Shown here: positions 1 to 5,816 of the stretch, piece after piece
How the letters are laid out: each line of letters starts with the position of its first letter
Numbering within the stretch: the first letter of the stretch is position 1
Source: a virus
Strand: one strand, 5' to 3'
Virus record (IMG/VR): IMGVR_UViG_3300045911_000155
Coordinates: 16,561-80,560 of that record
DNA length: 64,000 bases
The notes under the pieces: generated by a model
Told to the model about the DNA's origin: nothing
Databases searched by the model: none
The model's input: the letters and a program-made list of their open reading frames with translations, nothing else
Program-made: the position numbers and the translations under genes

Positions 1-290
1 CCCACAGTTGGCAGTCCACGCATTTCCCGGCGCTCTTTCTCCGTGAAGGGGAGAGTCAGTTCCGCGTCTGCATCGATGCCGTGCAACACTTTCAGATCCT
101 TCGCCAATTCCATCGTCCACGTTCCCTTTAGCTGACGCGCACGCGGCTTGACCAGCACTTTCGTGACGGTCATCGGAAAATTGAGTGCTTCGCCGCCGGG
201 GAGCGGTCGTATCAGCGGCTTGGCTTTCACCGTTGTGCCCGCGATGGCACCGGCGATCATTCCGAATAGTCCGCGACGTGTGAATTTCAT
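1..290 (-). CDS. Tat-signal small protein carrying a gp23-like segment (partial, 3' end outside window)
   Basis: Ninety-six codons are visible, from ATG at 290 to the window edge. The N-terminus MKFTRRGLFGMIAGAIAG has a twin-arginine pair followed by a hydrophobic stretch, so it looks like a Tat or similar export signal. After a basic linker comes MELAKDLKVLHGIDADAEL, which closely matches VELAQDLKALHGMDAETEL in the major capsid protein of this same phage (43279-44613). Small proteins with a twin-arginine start and this motif occur in other phages, to my knowledge without known function. It lies downstream of the gene at 320-673 on the same strand. A weak AAAGG precedes the start. Confidence 0.75.
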   Translation of the reverse strand, partial: MKFTRRGLFGMIAGAIAGTTVKAKPLIRPLPGGEALNFPMTVTKVLVKPRARQLKGTWTMELAKDLKVLHGIDADAELTLPFTEKERREMRGLPTV

Positions 291-319
291 TTGAATGCCT
301 TTGGCTGAATGAGAGAAAT

Positions 320-673
320 CTATTTGGTTTCGACCGGCACATCGGCCAGCAAGTCCAAGTACTTTTGCGGCACCATCGCCGGGTTGAGTACGATGGTCCG
401 GTTCGCAAACATCAACGTGCCTTTGCGCGCCGTCAGCGTGATCGGATGCTTCTTCGCCCATTCCGGGTCGTCATCATAGAAGCCGTCCCAATCGTCGTCC
501 ACGCCTTGCACCGTGATCCGGGCTTCGTCTTTGCGATAGGCGTTTTGTTTGATGCCGACGCGAACTACCTTGCCGATCCGAAGAGCGGCGCACCGGCCTA
601 ATGCGTGACCGTAGACGATGATCGCGCCCGGCTCAATCGGCTGTCCCATCTTGTCTTTGAGTGGTAGTTCCAT
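320..673 (-). CDS. conserved phage hypothetical protein, small beta-rich
   Basis: 117 aa, first protein gene after the tRNA island on the minus strand. It has a valine/isoleucine-rich middle (AALRIGKVVRVG) typical of a small beta barrel and an acidic/aromatic patch (DDDWDGFYDDDPEW). No catalytic motif or membrane segment is visible. Similar short proteins with a 'lRIGkV' core occur in many phages, but I know no function. It ends 30 bases before the start of the Tat-signal gene, so the two are probably cotranscribed. Confidence 0.7.
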   Translation of the reverse strand: MELPLKDKMGQPIEPGAIIVYGHALGRCAALRIGKVVRVGIKQNAYRKDEARITVQGVDDDWDGFYDDDPEWAKKHPITLTARKGTLMFANRTIVLNPAMVPQKYLDLLADVPVETK

Positions 674-693
674 TGATCCATTCTACGACGAAC

Positions 694-883
694 TGGTGGG
701 ATAGCCGGGACTTGAACCCGGACAATGTTTTAGCATTGCGACTTCAGGATACATTGGATCGGTTTGGCCGATCCCTACCCGCTTCCCTAGCGACCCTTAC
801 TCAGAGCCGGTTGGTGCATCTGGAACCCTACATCGCGCCCACGCTCCGTTTTTCGTGCGCTCTGTCCGTTGAGCTACTATCCC
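694..883 (-). tRNA. interrupted tRNA-like gene, anticodon undetermined
   Basis: The 5' end GGGATAG pairs perfectly with CTATCCC at the 3' end, followed by A73 and an encoded CCA. A normal D arm (GCTC-8 nt-GAGC) follows the 5' end. A normal T arm (CCGGG TTCAAGT CCCGG) precedes the 3' end. Between them lie about 115 bases where a 17-base anticodon arm and variable loop should be. The insert can form GGATCGG/CCGATCC and CAATG/CATTG hairpins. No group I core (P7, R/S motifs) is recognisable and the insert is very short for one. It may be a tRNA with an unknown small intron, or a decayed or chimeric tRNA. Confidence 0.55.
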
Positions 884-891
884 AAATTCTT

Positions 892-981
892 TGGTGGCGG
901 AAAGGGGACTCGAACCCCTACGGTATTGCTACCACATGACTCTCATTCATGCGCGGCTACCAAGATTACGCCATTCCGCCA
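892..981 (-). tRNA. tRNA-Leu(GAG)
   Basis: Class II tRNA. Acceptor TGGCGGA/TCCGCCA, anticodon stem CATGA/TCATG around loop ATGAGAG (anticodon GAG), long variable arm, T loop TTCGAGT, encoded CCA. It decodes CUC and CUU leucine codons. Confidence 0.9.
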
Positions 982-987
982 AAGTGT

Positions 988-1075
988 TGGTCGCGGGAGT
1001 GGGACTCGAACCCACACGACATTTCTGCCACATGCTTCTGAGACATGCGTGGCTACCAATTACACCATCCCGCGA
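988..1075 (-). tRNA. tRNA-Leu(CAG)
   Basis: Class II tRNA with acceptor TCGCGGG/CCCGCGA, anticodon stem CATGT/GCATG and loop CTCAGAA (anticodon CAG), long variable arm and encoded CCA. It reads CUG. Its variable and T arms are nearly identical to those of the Leu(CAA) gene at 1353-1441, so the two are likely duplicates that diverged in the anticodon arm. Confidence 0.9.
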
Positions 1076-1167
1076 AAAAAGACCAGAACTTTCATCATCC
1101 ACCGTCAAGCGGTTTGCCCGCCGCAATTGTTTTGGGCCTTGGAATTAAACCAAGCGCTCTGATCTTT

Positions 1168-1253
1168 TGGTGGCCGAAGAGAGACTTGAACTCTCACGCC
1201 CGAAGGCACCGGGTTTTGAATCCGGGGCGTCTGCCAATTCCGCCATTCGGCCA
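1168..1253 (-). tRNA. tRNA-Leu(CAA)
   Basis: Class II tRNA. Acceptor TGGCCGA/TCGGCCA, loop TTCAAAA with anticodon CAA, variable arm TGCCTTCGGGCG, T arm GAGAG TTCAAGT CTCTC, encoded CCA. The closing pair of the anticodon stem is an A-C mismatch. It decodes UUG. Confidence 0.85.
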
Positions 1254-1352
1254 TTTGTGGAAGCCTTTCACTTCACTTGACCATTCTGGATCGCCAGTAT
1301 GATTACCCCGCCGATGAACGTTTCACTAGTACCGTGCATCGGAACATCGATT

Positions 1353-1441
1353 TGGTAGCGGGAGTGGGACTCGAACCCACACGACATTTCTGCCACTAAT
1401 TTTTGAGACTAGCGCGGCTACCGGATTACGCCATCCCGCCA
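1353..1441 (-). tRNA. tRNA-Leu(CAA), second copy
   Basis: Class II tRNA with acceptor TGGCGGG/CCCGCTA (one G-U pair), anticodon stem CTAGT/ATTAG, loop CTCAAAA (anticodon CAA), long variable arm, encoded CCA. The body resembles tRNA-Leu(CAG) at 988-1075, unlike the other CAA gene. Confidence 0.88.
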
Positions 1442-1444
1442 TGT

Positions 1445-1660
1445 TCAACGATTTATCACACCCCATGAAGCTCCGCAAGGTGAAGTGGGGAAGCCGCACC
1501 CTTCGAGTTGATCCCGGACCCATTCAGCTTTCTGTTCGTTCGTCATTTTGCTGAAGTGATCTGAGTATTCTTTGCTGGTGACCAGCATCGTGATCTGAAA
1601 ACAGATATCAACCAACTTCTGTTCCCGTCCTTCAGGTGTCAGTTCCGTTCGTGCGGCCAT
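1445..1660 (-). CDS. small conserved phage protein inside the tRNA island
   Basis: 71 aa, starting at ATG 1660 shortly after AGGG. The sequence runs MAARTELTPEGREQ, then a core with CFQITMLVTS and SKMTNEQKAEWVRDQL, and ends in a Gly/Cys-rich tail CGFPTSPCGASWG. It looks globular and largely helical, with no recognised domain. I have seen the NEQKAEW-type motif in short phage proteins of unknown role. It lies between two tRNA-Leu genes on the same strand and probably shares their transcript. Confidence 0.7.
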   Translation of the reverse strand: MAARTELTPEGREQKLVDICFQITMLVTSKEYSDHFSKMTNEQKAEWVRDQLEGCGFPTSPCGASWGVINR

Positions 1661-1674
1661 GACCCTATTGTAGT

Positions 1675-1758
1675 TGGTGGGCGCGAAGGGATTCGAACCC
1701 TTACGCCGAAAGGCACTAGTTCCTAAGACTAGCGTGTCTGCCGTTCCACCACGCGCCC
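1675..1758 (-). tRNA. tRNA-Leu(UAG)
   Basis: Class II tRNA. Acceptor GGGCGCG/CGCGCCC, anticodon stem CTAGT/ACTAG, loop CTTAGGA (anticodon TAG), variable arm TGCCTTTCGGCG, T arm AAGGG TTCGAAT CCCTT, encoded CCA. It reads CUA and, by wobble, CUG. Confidence 0.92.
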
Positions 1759-1919
1759 GTGGTCGGATCTGATGGACGCTACCCATCTCCCATGTGTCCC
1801 CGATTTGGACACCGCGACCGCTTGTCGCTAAGACCCGTTAAAACCGTAAGCAAATTGAGTAGGCCACGGAATGTTTTTCAACCATAGAAAGATAACCATG
1901 ACCAGTTCGGCTTACAGTT

Positions 1920-1997
1920 TGGTCTAGGTGGCGGGAATCGAACCCGCTTGAATGTCCTGTTCCCGAAACAGGCGGCTGACCTTTAGCCCACACCTAG
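1920..1997 (-). tRNA. tRNA-Pro(CGG)
   Basis: Acceptor CTAGGTG/CACCTAG, anticodon stem CCTGT/ACAGG, loop TTCGGGA (anticodon CGG), T arm GCGGG TTCGATT CCCGC, discriminator A and encoded CCA. The variable region is a little long for a class I tRNA. It decodes CCG. Confidence 0.85.
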
Positions 1998-2020
1998 ATG
2001 AATCGTATCACAGCAAATAG

Positions 2021-2109
2021 TGGCAACGGATAGCGGGATTTGAACCCGCAGTGGCTTTTTAGGCCGACTGTTTTTGGACAGTTGTGTTTACCATTTCACG
2101 ATAACCGTT
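2021..2109 (-). tRNA. atypical tRNA with CCA-like anticodon and long variable arm
   Basis: The acceptor AACGGTTA/TATCCGTT has 8 positions with one T-T mismatch, followed by G and an encoded CCA. The T arm is normal (GCGGG TTCAAAT CCCGC). The D arm is short (GTG/CAC). The anticodon hairpin ACTGT..ACAGT closes a 6-base loop CCAAAA, or alternatively an 8-base loop TCCAAAAA that would give a Trp-type CCA anticodon. A class II variable arm (GGC/GCC stem) is present, which Trp tRNAs lack. The isotype cannot be assigned. It is either degenerate or specialised. Confidence 0.55.
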
Positions 2110-2132
2110 ATCCGTCCGGCTGTGACACGATT

Positions 2133-2209
2133 TGGTCGGGAAGGCGGGAATCGAACCCGCTCGATGTCCTGTCCCCCAGACAGGCGGCTCACCTTTAGCC
2201 CACTTCCCG
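2133..2209 (-). tRNA. tRNA-Pro(GGG)
   Basis: Acceptor CGGGAAG/CTTCCCG, anticodon stem CCTGT/ACAGG, loop CTGGGGG (anticodon GGG), T arm GCGGG TTCGATT CCCGC, encoded CCA. It is close in sequence to the Pro(CGG) gene at 1920-1997, so the two are likely duplicates. It decodes CCC and CCU. Confidence 0.88.
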
Positions 2210-2298
2210 AATGCGCGGACAAACATCGTCCGCAAAACTCGTTTCTCTCATTCAGTTGTCAAATACCAGTTGCTCTCATCGTCTGCACGATGTCGGCT

Positions 2299-2374
2299 TG
2301 GTCGGGGACACGGGACTCGAACCCGCATCTTCCTGTACCCAAAACAGGTGGCTTACCAATTAGCCAAATCCCCG
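2299..2374 (-). tRNA. tRNA-Pro(UGG)
   Basis: Acceptor CGGGGAT/GTCCCCG, anticodon stem CCTGT/ACAGG, loop TTTGGGT (anticodon TGG), T arm GCGGG TTCGAGT CCCGT, encoded CCA. It decodes CCA and other CCN codons by wobble. Confidence 0.9.
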
Positions 2375-2380
2375 AAAGAT

Positions 2381-2457
2381 TGGTCGGGCATGCAGGATTT
2401 GAACCTGCGACTTCACCGTCCCGAACGGTGCGCTCTACCAAGCTGAGCCAATGCCCG
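2381..2457 (-). tRNA. tRNA-Pro(CGG), second copy
   Basis: Acceptor CGGGCAT/ATGCCCG, anticodon stem CACCG/CGGTG, loop TTCGGGA (anticodon CGG), T arm GCAGG TTCAAAT CCTGC, encoded CCA. It resembles bacterial proK more than its neighbours and so probably has a separate origin from the CGG copy at 1920. It is the first gene of the island in transcription order. Confidence 0.92.
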
Positions 2458-2510
2458 AAAAATCGGTCACACTACGGGATTACGCAAAAATGAAAAGGGG
2501 AGTGGAAACG

Positions 2511-2633
2511 TTACGTTACCGCAATCGCGGCGAACGTAACCCGCTAAGGGAAGCGGGGAGAGGCAACGATGGTAGGAGTATTGCGCCGGTGGTGGTCGTC
2601 GTGATGTCGATGATGTTGCGCATGGTCGTTGCC
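2511..2633 (-). other. structured leader of the tRNA island
   Basis: The region 2458-2769 holds no convincing gene. Between the promoter at 2664-2692 and the first tRNA lie three perfect inverted repeats: TTACGTT/AACGTAA (2511-2517 with 2533-2539), CCCGCT/AGCGGG (2540-2545 with 2552-2557) and GGCAACGA/TCGTTGCC (2562-2569 with 2626-2633). They could be processing sites for the polycistronic tRNA precursor or part of a small RNA. Confidence 0.5.
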
Positions 2634-2663
2634 TTTGTGGGTGGTTGTCCGCCCACATTCCTA

Positions 2664-2692
2664 TTTATACAGACGTTCAGGCCCGATGTCAA
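2664..2692 (-). promoter_or_regulatory. near-consensus sigma70 promoter for the tRNA island
   Basis: On the minus strand TTGACA (2687-2692), a 17-base spacer and TATAAA (2664-2669). It faces the tRNA genes with no gene between. It lacks the ATATATGTC extension of the early promoters. Confidence 0.85.
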
Positions 2693-2719
2693 GGTTTCGC
2701 AAAAAAAATTTCGAACCGA

Positions 2720-2726
2720 TAAATAC
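2720..2726 (+). promoter_or_regulatory. putative late promoter, TAAATAC type
   Basis: CGATAAATACTGG about 45 bases before the small exported protein at 2770. It matches the late motif found upstream of the virion genes. Confidence 0.45.
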
Positions 2727-2769
2727 TGGTGTTCGAATGGAGATCAGTAACCACGAACGGAGGAATCGA

Positions 2770-2940
2770 TTGAAGAAACTTCTTTCTGTTGCTGTCCTTG
2801 CTATGGCCTTGGCCGCTAGTGTTTCCCCGGTTGCCGCATTTGGACCGCTTCCGCCACCCCCGGTGGAAGATGTTCATTGTGAGCCGAAGGAAATCTGTTT
2901 CCTTGGCATCTGTGTCATTTGGGGCTGTGCTTCGTACTAG
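2770..2940 (+). CDS. small exported cysteine-rich protein
   Basis: 56 aa. The TTG at 2770 is chosen because GGAGG at 2759-2763 has ideal spacing and the protein then begins with a classic signal peptide (KKLLSVAVLAMALAASVSPVAA). The in-frame ATG at 2737 has no ribosome site and would bury the signal. The mature part is short, proline-rich at its start (PLPPPPVEDVHC) and has four cysteines, so it is probably periplasmic with disulphides. Function unknown. A strong terminator follows. Confidence 0.7.
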   Translation: MKKLLSVAVLAMALAASVSPVAAFGPLPPPPVEDVHCEPKEICFLGICVIWGCASY

Positions 2941-2965
2941 TCCTTCCATTCAACAATAACCAGTC

Positions 2966-2996
2966 GGGCCGGTACCTCACCGGCCCTTCTTCTTTT
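2966..2996 (+). terminator. rho-independent terminator
   Basis: GGGCCGGT-ACCTC-ACCGGCCC hairpin followed by TTCTTCTTTTCT, directly after the small exported protein. Confidence 0.85.
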
Positions 2997-3017
2997 CTGG
3001 TATATAATCACATCACC

Positions 3018-3317
3018 ATGCTCTTCACTGTCACGCACCGACAAGATGTCTTGCACTACCTGAGCCAGGAATTGAATCTGGCATCGATGCTTCTCCGGGT
3101 TGCCAGCAACACACCGAAAAGCCCGATGAATCGTCAGTTGGCGATTCGTTTGCAGACTGTTGGCATGACGATCCGCCTCATCAAAGATGTGCCCGGCGAT
3201 GTCACGCTGGATATGATGCTGAATCGTGTTCCGGTTTCACTTCGGGATGAATTGCAAGGGATCGTCGGTGTTCATCCGGTTGTTGCAACTCCCGTAGCAA
3301 TTCAATCATTCGTATAG
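3018..3317 (+). CDS. hypothetical protein, likely leaderless
   Basis: 99 aa, mostly helical. It starts MLFTVTHRQDVLHYLSQEL, and no known domain is seen. The -10 box TATAAT at 3003-3008 ends 9 bases before ATG 3018, so transcription should begin almost at the start codon and no Shine-Dalgarno is possible. It converges with the minus-strand gene 3306-3530, overlapping by 12 bases. Confidence 0.65.
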   Translation: MLFTVTHRQDVLHYLSQELNLASMLLRVASNTPKSPMNRQLAIRLQTVGMTIRLIKDVPGDVTLDMMLNRVPVSLRDELQGIVGVHPVVATPVAIQSFV

Positions 3318-3530
3318 TTCTTCGCAGTACCCGCCACACCAATCACACACGGCATCGTATCCGGTGCCGTATCCGCTGAACCCACTGCCACCACATTTTC
3401 GGCACGGCATCCGCGCGGGCGGCGACCACGGAAACCACCGGCCATCATCGCGCCAGTCCAACCCAATCGCCACGATGAAAATGAACGCGGCTACTTGCCA
3501 CGGAAAGAATGACAACGCGGCGACCGACAT
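3306..3530 (-). CDS. small membrane protein with zinc-ribbon tail
   Basis: 74 aa. Residues 3-22 are hydrophobic (one transmembrane segment). Residues 42-70 hold two CxxC pairs in a DnaJ-like glycine-rich setting (CRKCGGSGF .. CDWCGGYC). This suggests an inner-membrane protein with a cytoplasmic zinc module. The open frame continues upstream without ATG, and no ribosome site is clear, so the start is uncertain. Confidence 0.55.
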   Translation of the reverse strand: MSVAALSFFPWQVAAFIFIVAIGLDWRDDGRWFPWSPPARMPCRKCGGSGFSGYGTGYDAVCDWCGGYCEELYE

Positions 3531-3600
3531 CAGGAATAGCAGGATCTTGGCAATGCCGGTCAGGAACGATCCATAGAGATTGATCTTTTGTGGAGTCGCG

Positions 3601-3607
3601 TAAATAG
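3601..3607 (+). promoter_or_regulatory. putative late promoter, TAAATAG type
   Basis: GCGTAAATAGCTTAG lies about 19 bases before the P-loop kinase start at 3626. Confidence 0.4.
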
Positions 3608-3625
3608 CTTAGACTGGAAAAAATC

Positions 3626-4105
3626 ATGTCTTGGGTTGAATCAGAATACGCAAATTTGATGTCGTTGACGGAGTACAACAGTCAGCGGCGCGTGGTCATC
3701 ATGCGCGGAATCTCCGGGTGTGGAAAAAGCACGTACACGCGCACCCATTTCCCCGGTGCGAAAGTGTACAGCGCCGATCACTACTTCGAGCGAAATGGCA
3801 CGTACCAGTTCGACCCGACGAAACTCAAGAACGCCCATGAAGACTGCTTTCGGAAATTCCAACAAGGATTGATGAAGGGCGAACCGCTGATCGTCATTGA
3901 CAACACCAATACCCGGAAGTGGGAAATGCAGCGCTACTATGACGCGGCGGTCAAGGCTGGCTACGATGTCAGCGTCGTCCGGCTGGTCTGCGACCCGGCG
4001 AAGGCGGCGGCGCGCAACGTGCATCAGGTTCCGGCGGACAAGGTGGAACAGATGGCGTCGCGGTTTGAACCGTGGCCCGGTGAACAATTGGTCCGTACCA
4101 CTTGA
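3626..4105 (+). CDS. P-loop kinase, polynucleotide-kinase / N4BP2L1-like
   Basis: 159 aa. Walker A GISGCGKST is at about residues 28-36 after the strand VVIMR, and the Walker B-like strand LIVIDNTNT comes mid-protein. A basic helix (AAARNVHQVP) resembles the lid of small nucleic-acid kinases such as the 5' kinase domain of T4 Pnk and of N4BP2L1. The likely reaction is ATP-dependent phosphorylation of a nucleic-acid 5' end or a nucleoside; the substrate is inferred only. The stop codon lies inside the -35 box of the next promoter. Together with an RNA ligase (33169) and CCA enzyme (31747) it may serve RNA repair. Confidence 0.7.
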   Translation: MSWVESEYANLMSLTEYNSQRRVVIMRGISGCGKSTYTRTHFPGAKVYSADHYFERNGTYQFDPTKLKNAHEDCFRKFQQGLMKGEPLIVIDNTNTRKWEMQRYYDAAVKAGYDVSVVRLVCDPAKAAARNVHQVPADKVEQMASRFEPWPGEQLVRTT

Positions 4106-4129
4106 CATATAGATCAGAAGTGCTATACT
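4102..4129 (+). promoter_or_regulatory. early promoter with half operator
   Basis: TTGACA (4102-4107), 16-base spacer, TATACT (4124-4129). The extended -35 reads TTGACATATAGATC, a degraded form of the repeated operator. GTG 4136 is 7 bases past the -10, so the transcript should be leaderless. Confidence 0.75.
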
Positions 4130-4135
4130 GAAGCC

Positions 4136-4333
4136 GTGGCATACTTGCTCAGTTTCATTTTCTTCAAGGCTGTTTCGACACAGCTTCAGGCATGCCACCT
4201 GACCTTGCTCATCGTTCTGATCGTGCTGGCTTGCCAGATTGCGTGTATCACCGTGATGGTGAAGGCACCGAAGGTCGAACGTTGGTACATGGTTCTGTTC
4301 AGTTCGATTTCCGCGATGGCGTATTTGATATGA
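4136..4333 (+). CDS. small two-span membrane protein, leaderless GTG start
   Basis: 65 aa, starting at GTG 4136 exactly where transcription should begin. Two hydrophobic segments (about residues 2-14 and 22-42) are followed by a short positively charged stretch and a hydrophobic end. No motif is recognised; a small inner-membrane protein. Its stop overlaps the next start (ATGA at 4330). Confidence 0.65.
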   Translation: MAYLLSFIFFKAVSTQLQACHLTLLIVLIVLACQIACITVMVKAPKVERWYMVLFSSISAMAYLI

Positions 4334-4686
4334 GAACCATAGACATGACGGGTTATTTCGGCGTGCCGGGCACGTTTCGATCCACGGTTGTCCACGCGGT
4401 CGATGAGAACCGAGTTGCGATTTGTGGATACCGGGCGCACAAGAGCTATGAGTTCCAGTGGTGCGCGCGCGGGCTGAAAGAAGATTACGTGGAATGCCGC
4501 AACTGTTTGCGGCGGATAAGGAAGGAACGTGAACGCACATCGCTGGCGAACGCTGGTCCGCGTCTTGTTGGTCACCAACGAAGGGATATGGTGCGTGTTT
4601 CCGGCATGGGATCACAAAGTCGCCGTGTTGCTCGACTCCGCAATCTTCGAGCGTCCCGTGGAAAGCGGTTACCGCTTCCATGCTGA
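4330..4686 (+). CDS. hypothetical phage protein with CxxC knuckle
   Basis: 118 aa as open frame. It begins in an ATGA overlap with the membrane protein. The first 65 residues look like a real fold with a C-terminal CRNCLRRI metal knuckle. After the knuckle the composition becomes arginine-rich and runs 158 bases in another frame over the gene at 4529. A TGA in the alternative frame falls exactly at the GTGA start of that gene, so the natural product may end near 4532 and the longer frame may come from a one-base error. Confidence 0.5.
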   Translation: MRTIDMTGYFGVPGTFRSTVVHAVDENRVAICGYRAHKSYEFQWCARGLKEDYVECRNCLRRIRKERERTSLANAGPRLVGHQRRDMVRVSGMGSQSRRVARLRNLRASRGKRLPLPC

Positions 4687-4747
4687 AGTCACGCTCAACG
4701 CGGTCGATCCAAACGACCTCAAGCCCGACAAGTTCGAGTTCGGATAG
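4529..4747 (+). CDS. hypothetical protein
   Basis: 72 aa from GTG 4529, with AAGGA at 4522-4526 at good spacing. The fold appears alpha/beta with a hydrophobic first half (RVLLVTNEGIWCVFPAW). No recognised domain. It belongs to the run of short cotranscribed early genes. Confidence 0.6.
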   Translation: MNAHRWRTLVRVLLVTNEGIWCVFPAWDHKVAVLLDSAIFERPVESGYRFHAEVTLNAVDPNDLKPDKFEFG

Positions 4748-4763
4748 GGCATAAATTCATGCC

Positions 4764-4958
4764 GTGGACAAGCAATGGAAAGAAATCCGGCACGGAGAGA
4801 TCATCCGCATCAGCGATGATTTCTCACAGACTGTCAGAACTGAAGACCCGCGCGCTTATGTGGTTTTGCACGGAACCCTTCGAGTTCAAGGCGGTAAAGT
4901 AGGCATGAAGGTTCGAGTTTATTTCAACGGAAAGGACTGGCGCGGGGAATCCCGCTAA
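4764..4958 (+). CDS. hypothetical protein, leaderless GTG start
   Basis: 64 aa. The -10-like TAAATT at 4752-4757 ends 7 bases before GTG 4764, and no ribosome site is visible. Beta-rich with alternating charged residues (RAYVVLHGTLRVQGGKVGMK). Function unknown. Confidence 0.55.
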   Translation: MDKQWKEIRHGEIIRISDDFSQTVRTEDPRAYVVLHGTLRVQGGKVGMKVRVYFNGKDWRGESR

Positions 4959-4964
4959 CACTCA

Positions 4965-5066
4965 ATGTTCGACTCTTACAATGGCGGTCGTCCCGTCAAC
5001 TACTACTACGATTCGCTCGACAAGAGCTTCATCCGTCTTTTGAGCCTAGTGGGTGACGACGACTAG
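4965..5066 (+). CDS. 33-residue microprotein
   Basis: MFDSYNGGRPVNYYYDSL, then a basic/hydrophobic helix and a DDD end. Its stop overlaps the next gene (TAGTG), and the short spacing to both neighbours supports translation. Function unknown. Confidence 0.45.
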   Translation: MFDSYNGGRPVNYYYDSLDKSFIRLLSLVGDDD

Positions 5067-5446
5067 TGCGACACATCATCGTCACCACGCCGAAAAGTCA
5101 GATCGCCACCGCCGCTGAAGAGGCACAACAATGCCTCAAAGCCGGTGGCGGTTCGTATTTTCGGACCTTCCGTTCCCGGCCCGCCGGTCTTGGCGAAGGA
5201 AGCCGGATCTACTATGTCCAAGACGGTTACGTGCGCGGCTATGGTGTCGTGTCGGAAATTGCCGTGGGCGGTATGGTTTGCGCCACGACCGGCAAGGATT
5301 GGGGCGAAGGTTACCACGCCGTCATCCCCGCCGATTCGTGGACATGGATCAAGCCTCTTCCGATGAAGGGCTTTCAGGGCTGGCGCTACTTTGCGGAGCC
5401 GACACAGGATCTTGGCGGTTGGCGCGATCCAATGCCTGAAGTATAG
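5066..5446 (+). CDS. conserved phage protein, EVE/ASCH-like fold possible
   Basis: 126 aa from GTG 5066. The pattern GEGSRIYYVQDGYVRGYGVV, with a later aromatic Trp-Ile-x-Pro-Leu-Pro segment and GFQGWRYF, resembles small beta-barrel domains of the ASCH/EVE type that bind modified bases or RNA. This assignment is pattern-based. Similar proteins with the start IIVTTPK and a glycine-rich middle occur in other phages. Confidence 0.55.
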   Translation: MRHIIVTTPKSQIATAAEEAQQCLKAGGGSYFRTFRSRPAGLGEGSRIYYVQDGYVRGYGVVSEIAVGGMVCATTGKDWGEGYHAVIPADSWTWIKPLPMKGFQGWRYFAEPTQDLGGWRDPMPEV

Positions 5447-5525
5447 GCCGAATCTCCCGCCACGTCACCCCGCCCGGCTTGCAATCACAGTAGCACCTTC
5501 CACAGTACGGACACGGTGGAATCAT
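5349..5525 (-). CDS. small zinc-knuckle protein
   Basis: 58 aa. Its ATG at 5525 overlaps the stop of the upstream minus gene (ATGA), a typical coupled start. It opens MIPPCPYCGRCYCDC, four closely spaced cysteines that could bind a metal, and ends in a serine/proline-rich tail. The last 98 bases lie antisense to the end of 5066-5446, which lowers confidence in the tail. Confidence 0.45.
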   Translation of the reverse strand: MIPPCPYCGRCYCDCKPGGVTWREIRPILQALDRANRQDPVSAPQSSASPESPSSEEA

Positions 5526-5734
5526 TTTTCCAGTCTACCGCGTTTCTCCCACCATTCTGCCCACCGGCGCAACTTCGCTTCCATCGCTTCCAGTTCCACC
5601 GCGTCCTGATACTCCCCGCGATTCTCTTTCACCCACCCGCCACAGCATTCACACTGGCGGGCTTTGTTGTTCTTGGTCTGCCGGACTTCCGCGATCAACG
5701 CGGCGGCGGCAAGCAATCGTTGTGTGTTCGTCAT
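5522..5734 (-). CDS. hypothetical protein with CxCC motif
   Basis: 70 aa from ATG 5734, preceded by AGAGG at good spacing; an upstream in-frame ATG would add an unlikely basic extension. It contains an alanine-rich N-terminal helix, a CECCGGW patch and a charged amphipathic C-terminal helix (EAMEAKLRRWAEWWEKRG). Likely a small helical metal-binding protein. Function unknown. Confidence 0.6.
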   Translation of the reverse strand: MTNTQRLLAAAALIAEVRQTKNNKARQCECCGGWVKENRGEYQDAVELEAMEAKLRRWAEWWEKRGRLEK

Positions 5735-5816
5735 AGTGCCTCTACTAGTGGAATGTACAGGTCGAAGACGATCTGAGCGGCCCGGCCAAACTTTTTTCGA
5801 TTTTTTCAAGAAGGTG

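Noticed and set aside
694-883. Group I intron in the interrupted tRNA
   Set aside because: The insert is about 115 bases and lacks P7 and the R/S pairing motifs, well below known functional group I introns.
661-1302. Plus-strand ORFs through the tRNA region with RDLNPD- or GTRTPT-like peptides
   Set aside because: They are antisense translations of the conserved tRNA T arms, a well-known false gene pattern.
1268-1339. 23-codon minus-strand ORF MHGTSETFIGGVIIL between two tRNAs
   Set aside because: Peptide-like composition but no ribosome site and too short to support.
2021-2109. Selenocysteine tRNA
   Set aside because: An 8-position acceptor and long variable arm fit, but there is no UCA anticodon and the D stem is only 3 bp.
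2074-2493. Plus-strand ORFs of 139 and 104 codons over the proline tRNAs
   Set aside because: Same artefact: complete tRNA genes lie on the other strand.
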